DNA of 7,298 nt. Origin: Ferrithrix thermotolerans DSM 19514. GTDB taxonomy: Bacteria; Actinomycetota; Acidimicrobiia; Acidimicrobiales; Ilumatobacteraceae. Below the pieces are notes generated by a model, which saw only the letters and a program-made list of their open reading frames with translations, was not told the DNA's origin and made no database searches. The stretch is taken from contig CAMCUE010000057.1 in the NCBI GenBank assembly GCA_945878705.1, positions 1 to 7,298 of the forward strand, in the 5' to 3' direction. A program made the translations under genes and the position numbers. Shown piece after piece: positions 1 through 5,225 of the stretch; position 1 is the stretch's first letter; each line of letters opens with the position of its first letter.

Positions 1-255
1 GCTAACACCAACAAGTTCAATGCGCCCCGAGCCAGTTGCGTCAACAGTCAGTTCTAGTTCATTGACACTTGTCAATCGCTTCCAGCGACCAGCAGCGAAT
101 ACTCCAAACGAAGTATCAAAACTAAGTTCAGCGCCCATCGTCAGACGCGCAGTCTCATTGCCAAAAATCACGACGCCTTGTGTCCGCACATAAAGCAGAG
201 GCTCGGTGGTTTCAGTACGCGGCAGCACCAAGCGTTGTAATAAAAAACTTGTCAT
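1..255 (-). CDS. glfT2: GlfT2-like galactofuranosyltransferase, N-terminal fragment (runs off the left edge)
   Basis: An open frame of 85 codons runs from an ATG at 255 to the window edge without a stop. The translation begins MTSFLLQRLVLPR and contains AELSFDTSFGVFAAGRWKRL, followed by a strand-rich stretch ending SGRIELVGVS. This closely resembles what I remember of the N-terminal beta-barrel of mycobacterial GlfT2 (a 'SLLSRVILPR' opening, then 'AEVSFATYFNAFPASYWRRW' and 'GAGRVDVYR'). GlfT2 is a processive family-2 glycosyltransferase that adds galactofuranose from UDP-Galf to a lipid-linked galactan at the inner face of the membrane. The catalytic GT-A domain would lie beyond the edge and is not visible, so the activity is inferred from this N-terminal domain and from the neighbour that makes its donor. 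The ATG follows the TGA of the upstream mutase by one base and has no clear Shine-Dalgarno, which suggests translational coupling. Confidence 0.82.
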   Translation of the reverse strand, partial: MTSFLLQRLVLPRTETTEPLLYVRTQGVVIFGNETARLTMGAELSFDTSFGVFAAGRWKRLTSVNELELTVDATGSGRIELVGVS

Positions 256-256
256 T

Positions 257-1411
257 TCATACCATCGGATCAATTGAGAACGGGGGGAACGGTTTATTGC
301 TTGCTAAACATTCAATCATCTCGCGAGAGGCTCCTAGCGCTTCATGAATCGTTACGTCCATGTCTAAATAGCGGTAAGTACCCAGCCTGCCCATGAATGT
401 GACGCCTGTTGCAGCCCTAGCGAGTTGCACATAACTGAGTAATTGCTGTTTTTCTTTGACTCGACGAATCGGATAATACGGTGTGTCTTTGTCTTCGCAG
501 AGTCGTGAAAACTCGTGGTACACCACAGTGCGATCATGTGACTCCCATGGTGCAAAATGTTTGTGCTCAGTGATTCGTGTGTAGGGCACATCGACATCGC
601 AATAATTTACAACCGGGTGACTTTGGAAGTCACCGTCACTTGTCTCGGCAACAAAATCAAGCGTGCGATATCCGAGCCGACCAAATTCGTAATTGAAATA
701 TGCATCAATCGGTCCTGTCCAAATCACATGATCAAACTCACCAAATTCGCCAGCGTTGTTCGTCGAGAATCTTGTGCTCAACCGAACCGAAATCTTTGGA
801 TGATCTAAAATTGCTAATACAATCGGCGTATATCCGTCTTTTGGAATCGCCTGATAGGGGTGATTGAAATAGGAGTCATCATCTGTGAACCGAACAGGCA
901 GGCGTGCCAAAATGCTTGCTGGCAGATCTCGTGGATCAACCCCCCATTGCTTTGCTGTATAACCCGCAAAAAATGCATCGTAGAGTTCTCGACCAACAAA
1001 TCGCAAGCCTTGATCTTCGAACGACACCGGCGACGTAATCGTCGCATCGCCTTTTGTGGCGATGAAATCTTCGGCTTGTTGCGGCGTGAAATCGGTGCCG
1101 AAAAATTGATTAATCGTCGTCAGATTGACTGGCAATGAATACATCTCGCCATTCGATATTGCCTTGACTCTGTGGCGATACGGCATCATCTCACCAAAAC
1201 GATTGATGTACTCCCAGACATGCTCGTGCTGCGTGTGAAAAATATGTGGACCATATGTATGCACCATCACCCCGGTTTCGTGACGAGCAGTGTGGCAGTT
1301 GCCCGCAACATGATCGCGAGTGTCAAAAACAACAGATTCGTAGCCTGCGTTGGCTAGTTCGCGGGCAACAACTGCACCAGAAAACCCTGCTCCAACAATC
1401 GCAAATCGCAC
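257..1411 (-). CDS. glf: UDP-galactopyranose mutase
   Basis: This FAD-dependent enzyme of 384 residues interconverts UDP-galactopyranose and UDP-galactofuranose, the donor for cell-envelope galactans; it is cytosolic. Visible family marks in order are the FAD-binding GAGFSG (7–12), a GNCH segment (37–40), HTYGPHIFHT (51–60), YTAKQWG (151–157, with the tryptophan that packs on the substrate uridine), the mobile-loop segment LPVRFTDDDSYFNHPYQAIP with its arginine at 174, YTRITEHKHF near 277–286, YPIRR (313–317) and the C-terminal GRLGTYRYLDMD (341–352). Length is close to the usual 370–390. The GTG at 1411 is the only sensible start: a stop lies two codons upstream and the Rossmann strand begins immediately. 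No Shine-Dalgarno is seen; instead a good -10 hexamer ends seven bases before the GTG, so the mRNA may be leaderless. The following galactofuranosyltransferase starts one base after the stop, so the two form an operon. Confidence 0.96.
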   Translation of the reverse strand: MRFAIVGAGFSGAVVARELANAGYESVVFDTRDHVAGNCHTARHETGVMVHTYGPHIFHTQHEHVWEYINRFGEMMPYRHRVKAISNGEMYSLPVNLTTINQFFGTDFTPQQAEDFIATKGDATITSPVSFEDQGLRFVGRELYDAFFAGYTAKQWGVDPRDLPASILARLPVRFTDDDSYFNHPYQAIPKDGYTPIVLAILDHPKISVRLSTRFSTNNAGEFGEFDHVIWTGPIDAYFNYEFGRLGYRTLDFVAETSDGDFQSHPVVNYCDVDVPYTRITEHKHFAPWESHDRTVVYHEFSRLCEDKDTPYYPIRRVKEKQQLLSYVQLARAATGVTFMGRLGTYRYLDMDVTIHEALGASREMIECLASNKPFPPFSIDPMV

Positions 1412-1417
1412 TTGTTA

Positions 1418-1423
1418 ATCATA
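1418..1423 (-). promoter_or_regulatory. Putative -10 box of a leaderless glf promoter
   Basis: On the minus strand the hexamer is TATGAT, one base from the TATAAT consensus. It is followed by the six bases TAACAA and then the GTG start of glf, so transcription would begin at or next to the start codon. No convincing -35 hexamer is seen at the right distance, which is common for actinobacterial leaderless promoters. This is inference from spacing and consensus only. Confidence 0.5.
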
Positions 1424-1445
1424 CGACCTGGGCTAGACGGGACTA

Positions 1446-1469
1446 GTGAACGGGTGAACCAGCGAACGT
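1446..1469. repeat. Three 8-base direct repeats upstream of glf
   Basis: Read on the plus strand, three units follow each other with exact 8-base spacing: GTGAACGG, GTGAACCA, GCGAACGT. The shared core is GYGAAC. On the minus strand these are GTTCRC units that lie about 35 to 58 bases upstream of the predicted glf transcription start, where an activator or repressor could bind. No regulator gene is adjacent, so the role is unproven. Confidence 0.35.
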
Positions 1470-1474
1470 AATAT

Positions 1475-1498
1475 AACTAGTTAATTAACTAACTAGTG
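1475..1498. repeat. A/T-rich inverted repeat at the end of the rhodanese–MoeB gene
   Basis: ACTAGTTA (1476–1483) and TAACTAGT (1490–1497) form a perfect 8-base inverted repeat around six bases. Inside it, 1478–1491 is a 14-base perfect palindrome centred on TTAATTAA. The right arm contains the TAG stop of the minus-strand gene, with another in-frame TAA three codons later. It lacks the GC-rich stem and T run of a classical intrinsic terminator, so it is either a weak terminator or a protein-binding palindrome. Its CTAACTAGT word (1489–1497) recurs in the repeat near 3961–3969. Confidence 0.5.
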
Positions 1499-2659
1499 CG
1501 AGAGCCAAGGCGCACACGCGCCTTCAAGATCTCGCACTTGAATCCGCTCGCGATTTTCGTATGTCACCGCATTTTTTGGATCCCGCTGCAATTTGAAAGT
1601 GCGAAAAGTCATTTCTGTTGTATCAATTGCGAGTATTTTACCAATCAACGATTCGCCGAGGTTCAATAAAATCTTTAGCACTTCAAGCGCTTGAATTGAG
1701 CCAACAATTCCTGGTAACACGCCGAGCACTCCAGCTTCAGAACAGCTTGGTGCAAGTTCTGATGGTGGCGGCTCTGCAACCATGTCACGATATGTCGGAC
1801 CAAGAACCGGGTGAAACACGCTGACCATTCCTTCAAATCTAAAGATAGAGCCATGCACAACCGGGATTCCAAGTTTGACGCTCGCGTCGTTCAATAAATA
1901 TCTGCTCGGAAAATTATCCGCTCCGTCGACAATTACGTCGTAGCCAGAAAGTATCTCGAGAACATTTTCCGCACATAGACGCGTATCGTAAGTCACGACA
2001 TCTACATCTGGGTTCAACATCGTCAGAGTTTTCTTTGCCGAATCAACTTTCCTGTCGCCAATGCGATCAATGTTGTGCAAAATTTGTCGCTGCAAATTCG
2101 AAGCATCAACAACATCCATGTCCACGATCCCGATTGTGCCTACGCCGGCAGCAGCAAGATACATTGCCGCTGGAGAACCCAACCCACCTGCACCAAGCAT
2201 CAGAACTCTGCTCGCCAAAAGTTTGGCTTGACCTTCTACCCCGACTTCGGGTAGCGACAAATGGCGTTGGTAGCGATTGCGTTGCTCGGCGCTCAGTTGC
2301 GCTGGCGTAGACCACGCGCGACCTTCGTCTTTCCATTTTCCGTAACCGCCTGCCATTGACAGAACATTTGTGTAACCAAGTTCTTGCAAAGTTTTTGCAG
2401 CAAATGCACTTCGCACTCCGCCCGCACAATAAACAATTATCGGCGCTGACTTGTCAACAATCTTTGTTTCAACCTGGGCTTCAAGATGTCCGCGCGCAAT
2501 GTGCACAACATTTAATAGCGAACCCTGCTCGAATTCATCAGGCTCACGAACATCGAGAACAACAACTTTTCCCGCACCAATTTTTACAGCAGCCGATTGT
2601 GTATCAATTTCTTGGATTTTTGACTTCGCATCGGCGAGTAATTCACGAAAACTTGGCAC
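1493..2659 (-). CDS. moeB: Rhodanese–MoeB/ThiF fusion: sulfur-carrier adenylyltransferase/sulfurtransferase
   Basis: The 388-residue protein has an N-terminal rhodanese domain (about 15–118) with active-site loop CAGGVRS and catalytic Cys78. A MoeB/ThiF/E1-type domain follows (about 124–360) with the ATP-binding LGAGGLGSP (155–163), DMDVVDASNLQRQ (180–192), DGADNF (245–250) and PSCSEAGVLG with Cys306. Such enzymes adenylate the C-terminal Gly-Gly of ubiquitin-like sulfur carriers (MoaD, ThiS or CysO) and, through rhodanese, pass sulfur to form a thiocarboxylate; the carrier used here is not visible. In actinobacterial MoeZ the rhodanese is C-terminal, so the order here is reversed. Both zinc CxxC pairs of MoeB are gone: the first reads TYRD (289–292) and the second falls in DPKNAVT (360–366). 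This loss also occurs, to my memory, in MoeZ. The GTG at 2659 is the only good start (in-frame stop four codons upstream). It lies 27 bases after the sirtuin stop. Confidence 0.93.
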   Translation of the reverse strand: MPSFRELLADAKSKIQEIDTQSAAVKIGAGKVVVLDVREPDEFEQGSLLNVVHIARGHLEAQVETKIVDKSAPIIVYCAGGVRSAFAAKTLQELGYTNVLSMAGGYGKWKDEGRAWSTPAQLSAEQRNRYQRHLSLPEVGVEGQAKLLASRVLMLGAGGLGSPAAMYLAAAGVGTIGIVDMDVVDASNLQRQILHNIDRIGDRKVDSAKKTLTMLNPDVDVVTYDTRLCAENVLEILSGYDVIVDGADNFPSRYLLNDASVKLGIPVVHGSIFRFEGMVSVFHPVLGPTYRDMVAEPPPSELAPSCSEAGVLGVLPGIVGSIQALEVLKILLNLGESLIGKILAIDTTEMTFRTFKLQRDPKNAVTYENRERIQVRDLEGACAPWLSH

Positions 2660-2665
2660 CTCAAT

Positions 2666-2671
2666 ACCCTA
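2666..2671 (-). promoter_or_regulatory. Possible internal -10 box before the rhodanese–MoeB gene
   Basis: The minus strand reads TAGGGT, fitting the minimal TANNNT actinobacterial -10, then six bases (ATTGAG), then the GTG start. The spacing matches that seen upstream of glf, so a leaderless transcript from inside the short gap after the sirtuin is possible. The same bases could instead act as a poor Shine-Dalgarno (AGGG) seven or eight bases ahead of the GTG, so the assignment is tentative. Confidence 0.3.
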
Positions 2672-2686
2672 CCGTTCTAGTCAGGA

Positions 2687-3469
2687 TTAAACGACACTGC
2701 AGATATTCGGCAATATCTCCGAAATCTCGCCGTTCAATACAACATCGGCGTAGTGATCCATCTCTGTGGGTTGCCCATTGACAATTATTACTTTTGCACC
2801 ACAATTTTTCGCTCGAGGCAATGTATTAGCTGCAGGAAAAACACTAAGCGATGTACCAACCGCAATAAATACTTCGCAGTTACTACTCGCTGCTAACGCC
2901 CGACTCATCACATCTTGATCTAATGGTTGCCCAAACAAAATAGTGTCGCTCTTCAAAATTCCGCCACACAGTTCACACCTCGGATCAGATTCACCAGCGA
3001 CAACTCGTGCAAGTGCTTGCTTCATTGGTCGACGGTCTTTACAACTCCAGCAACAAGTTCGATGAAGAGTCCCATGTACTTCTAAAACCTTGCCTGGATC
3101 GTGACCTGCGCGCTGATGCAACTCGTCAACATTTTGCGTAACTACGGCAACTAGTACCCCTCTGGTTTCAAGAGCGAACAACGCTTTGTGTCCGTCGTTT
3201 GGTTGCGGATCACCATCAATCCATTTGACTCGATTTTGCCAAGAGCGCTTTCGCAGTTCGTGATCGTCTAGATAATGCTGAAGTGTTGCCGCTCGTTCAG
3301 CATCCGGGTTAAGTGTCCATAAACCTTTTGGTCCACGAAAGTCTGGAATGCCTGAATCTGTCGAGATTCCCGCCCCTGTTAGAACTGTTATCCGTTGCGC
3401 ATCAGCAATCTGTGCACGAGCGGATTGCAATAACGAATCTTCGAAAGATGCACCCGACGAAACTTGCAT
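2687..3469 (-). CDS. cobB: Sir2-family NAD-dependent protein deacylase (sirtuin)
   Basis: This 260-residue protein has the size of a minimal bacterial sirtuin. It removes acyl groups from protein lysines using NAD, giving nicotinamide and O-acyl-ADP-ribose. Visible motifs are the NAD-binding TGAGISTDSGIPDFRG (31–46), TQNVDELHQRAG (111–122), the catalytic histidine in VHGTLHRTC (His132), two zinc-binding pairs CWSC (140–143) and CELC (165–168), ILFGQPL (177–183), the GTSLSVFPAA loop (205–214) and VNGQPT (230–235). The FRGPKGLWT segment (44–52) resembles SIRT6/7-like and many actinobacterial sirtuins. I do not see the Tyr-x-x-Arg pocket of desuccinylases such as E. coli CobB or SIRT5 in the expected region, so plain deacetylation is the more likely activity; the cobB symbol is used only as the generic name. 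The ATG at 3469 lies 67 bases from the divergent plus-strand gene. The rhodanese–MoeB gene follows in the same direction. Confidence 0.95.
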   Translation of the reverse strand: MQVSSGASFEDSLLQSARAQIADAQRITVLTGAGISTDSGIPDFRGPKGLWTLNPDAERAATLQHYLDDHELRKRSWQNRVKWIDGDPQPNDGHKALFALETRGVLVAVVTQNVDELHQRAGHDPGKVLEVHGTLHRTCCWSCKDRRPMKQALARVVAGESDPRCELCGGILKSDTILFGQPLDQDVMSRALAASSNCEVFIAVGTSLSVFPAANTLPRAKNCGAKVIIVNGQPTEMDHYADVVLNGEISEILPNICSVV

Positions 3470-3536
3470 TTGACTATTCTCGCCGCAAACTTTCTCGAAA
3501 CCGCACCGTTTTTACAGACACTGCACACACGCTGAT
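3470..3536. promoter_or_regulatory. Divergent intergenic region between the sirtuin and the unknown gene
   Basis: This 67-base gap must carry the starts of two divergent transcripts. On the minus strand GAGAAT (3476–3481) sits six bases before the sirtuin ATG and keeps the important second A and sixth T of a -10 box, so a leaderless sirtuin mRNA is possible. For the plus-strand gene I see no clear Shine-Dalgarno and no -10 box at leaderless spacing; TTGACT at 3470–3475 could be a -35 but has no good partner. Confidence 0.4.
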
Positions 3537-3956
3537 ATGAACTCAAATGTCTGTGACTTTTCAAATGCCGAAATATTTGTTTCCGAGTGGGTTGACCCTG
3601 TAGTCAACATCGGTGGTTTTGATACTTGTGGTGATTATGTTGAGACTTTCTGGCTCGGAATCATTGGCCCAAGCGCAACTTGGGCGATGCGATTCTTGGC
3701 GCGCGAACTTGAAGTTTTTCCGAACGGCTACTGCATCAACCTAGATGACACGGCAGCGGCGCTCGGCTTAGCATTTCGCAACGGCACAGGGTCATTAGAG
3801 CGCGCAATTCAGCGTTGCGCAACTTTTGGTCTCGTCGCGCAACTGCCGCAGTCTTTGGCGGTGCGTCGTCGAGTTCCGACAATTACAAAGCGACAACTAT
3901 CGCGACTACCTGCAACATTGCAACAAAGTCACAGTCAATTATTTGCAACTAGCTAA
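3537..3956 (+). CDS. Conserved-looking hypothetical protein, possible winged-helix DNA-binding protein
   Basis: The 139-residue protein is the only plus-strand gene. I do not recognise a named family, although its pattern resembles short uncharacterised actinobacterial proteins that I recall only loosely. It opens with an acidic segment containing EWVDPVV (17–23). A FWLGIIGPSATWAMRFLAREL block (38–58) follows, then NLDDTAAALGL (68–78), which looks like the helices of a helix-turn-helix. SLERAIQRCATFGLV (86–100) leads into a basic strand LAVRRRVPTI (107–116) and KRQLSRLPATLQQSH (118–132). Helix, helix, then a basic beta-hairpin is the shape of a winged helix, so DNA binding is a fair guess but only inference. 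There is no signal peptide or membrane segment. The ATG at 3537 is the first start in frame after a stop at 3471. It converges on ispG, from which it is separated by 27 bases filled with the CTAGCTAA repeat. Codon use looks like the neighbours. Confidence 0.78.
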   Translation: MNSNVCDFSNAEIFVSEWVDPVVNIGGFDTCGDYVETFWLGIIGPSATWAMRFLARELEVFPNGYCINLDDTAAALGLAFRNGTGSLERAIQRCATFGLVAQLPQSLAVRRRVPTITKRQLSRLPATLQQSHSQLFATS

Positions 3957-3970
3957 CTAGCTAACTAGTT
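3947..3970. repeat. CTAGCTAA tandem repeat between two convergent genes
   Basis: The unit CTAGCTAA occurs twice in tandem (3949–3964) and is followed by CTAGTT; the outer AACTAG (3947–3952) and CTAGTT (3965–3970) are inverted copies. It covers the last codons and TAA stop of the plus-strand gene and most of the gap before the ispG end. It puts further stop codons in reach of readthrough. There is no GC-rich stem, so it is not a classical terminator, though it sits exactly where a bidirectional one would be expected. It shares CTAACTAGT (3961–3969) with the repeat at 1475–1498. Confidence 0.55.
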
Positions 3971-3983
3971 CACTTGCCCGCTA

Positions 3984-5210
3984 TTACTTTTCTGAGACGG
4001 TACGGCGAATTTCGACGATTTTTTCGTGATCATGGTTTGCATCGTCGCCCTGTTCGGCGAGCGCAGCATTGCGATCTTTAGCCGCTTCGCGTTCGGCAAT
4101 TGTTGTGTCAACGCGAGCGAGTGCTGCCTCGGTGCCGTGTTCGTGAATAAACGTCGCCCACTCAACAAGCGACTCAACCATCTCTGACTCTGGGACAACA
4201 GCCACATTACGACCCTTAACAAATAAGTGTCCACGCTTATTGCCTGCCGCAATTCCTAAATCGGCTTCGCGCGCTTCACCTGGGCCATTGACGACACATC
4301 CCATCACAGCAATTTGTAACGGAAGTTTTTTATCGGCAAATGCTGCTTGCGCTCTTTGGGCAATATCAATGACATCAACCTCGGCACGCCCGCAACTCGG
4401 ACAGGCAATTAGATCTACATTCTTTCGCTCACGCAAACCTAGTGACTCGAGCAATTGACGCCCCGCGCGAGCCTCTTCAACTGGGTCGGCAGTCAGGCTG
4501 TAACGAATTGTGTCGCCGATGCCCTCGAGTAACAGAGTTGAAATACCAGCAGTGGCTTTAATCAACCCTCCCGGCAATGGACCTGCCTCGGTTACACCGA
4601 GGTGCAACGGAAAATCTGTAATTTCGCTAAGCATGCGGTAAGCCTCAACCATCAACGGAACATTTGATGCTTTGACTGAAATCTTTACCAAGTCAAAACC
4701 AACTTCTTCAAAATATCTCAACTCTTGTTGCGCTGACTCAACCATCGCCTCGGCTGTTAGTCCGCCGTGCTTTTCATAAAGTGATGAGTCAAGTGATCCG
4801 CCGTTAACACCGATACGAATTGAAACACCGCGATCACGAGCTTCTGATGCGACTGCTTTAATGTGCTCGGGCTTGCGAATGTTGCCAGGGTTTAGGCGAA
4901 GTCCATGCACACCTGCTTCAAGTGCGGCAAGTGCCATGCGGTATTGGTGATGAATATCGGCCATTATCGGCACTGGCGAACGCGGAACAATCTGCGCCAA
5001 ACCTTCAGCGGCTTGAGCATCATTGCATGTGCAACGAACAATGTCACAGCCTGCAGCAGCCAATGCATAAATCTGTTGCAAAGTACCTTCTACGTCTGCG
5101 GTTTTTGTGATCGTCATTGACTGCACGCTGATTGGGGCATCACCGCCAACTAAAACTTTGCCGACTTTAATCTGCCGAGTTTTTTTACGGGCGAATTTTG
5201 TTTCAGTCAT
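3984..5210 (-). CDS. ispG: 4-hydroxy-3-methylbut-2-en-1-yl diphosphate synthase (IspG/GcpE)
   Basis: This iron-sulfur enzyme makes HMBPP from methylerythritol cyclodiphosphate, the penultimate step of the MEP isoprenoid pathway in the cytosol. Visible marks are the N-terminal RKKTRQIKVGKVLVGGDAPI and SVQSMT (28–33) of the TIM-barrel, RCTCND (59–64), ADIHHQYRMAL (84–94), RLNPGNI (105–111), RIGVNGGSLD (132–141), LGVTEAG (204–210) and the cluster-binding domain. The [4Fe-4S] ligands are Cys270 and Cys273 (CPSCGR), Cys305 (GCVVNGPGEA) and Glu312, all present. At 408 residues it is longer than E. coli IspG (372), mainly through a charged tail after about residue 372. The ATG at 5210 is preceded by GAGG nine bases upstream. 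It begins 15 bases after the rseP stop. The gene ends with tandem stops TAA TAG. Confidence 0.97.
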   Translation of the reverse strand: MTETKFARKKTRQIKVGKVLVGGDAPISVQSMTITKTADVEGTLQQIYALAAAGCDIVRCTCNDAQAAEGLAQIVPRSPVPIMADIHHQYRMALAALEAGVHGLRLNPGNIRKPEHIKAVASEARDRGVSIRIGVNGGSLDSSLYEKHGGLTAEAMVESAQQELRYFEEVGFDLVKISVKASNVPLMVEAYRMLSEITDFPLHLGVTEAGPLPGGLIKATAGISTLLLEGIGDTIRYSLTADPVEEARAGRQLLESLGLRERKNVDLIACPSCGRAEVDVIDIAQRAQAAFADKKLPLQIAVMGCVVNGPGEAREADLGIAAGNKRGHLFVKGRNVAVVPESEMVESLVEWATFIHEHGTEAALARVDTTIAEREAAKDRNAALAEQGDDANHDHEKIVEIRRTVSEK

Positions 5211-5219
5211 GCGAAGTGG

Positions 5220-5223
5220 CCTC
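5220..5223 (-). promoter_or_regulatory. Ribosome binding site of ispG
   Basis: GAGG on the minus strand lies nine bases before the ATG at 5210, inside the 15-base gap after rseP. It supports this ATG as the start and fits translation from a shared dxr–rseP–ispG message. Confidence 0.6.
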
Positions 5224-5225
5224 GA

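Noticed and set aside
1418..1500. Classical intrinsic terminator for the sirtuin/MoeB operon
   Set aside because: No GC-rich stem followed by a T run exists here; the only symmetric element is A/T-rich and is reported as a repeat.
2106..2429. A 107-residue minus-strand open frame rich in Arg and Cys
   Set aside because: It is an out-of-frame shadow of the rhodanese–MoeB gene with no motif of its own.
2356..2781. A 141-residue plus-strand open frame
   Set aside because: It runs antisense across the rhodanese domain and the sirtuin end, both of which have clear family motifs; its own translation is Gln/His-rich low-quality sequence with no recognisable domain.
3111..3124. Glu in place of Gly in the sirtuin TQN(I/V)DG motif as a possible inactivating change
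   Set aside because: TQNIDELH is, from memory, also found in active SIRT5, so this is normal variation; all catalytic and zinc residues are present.
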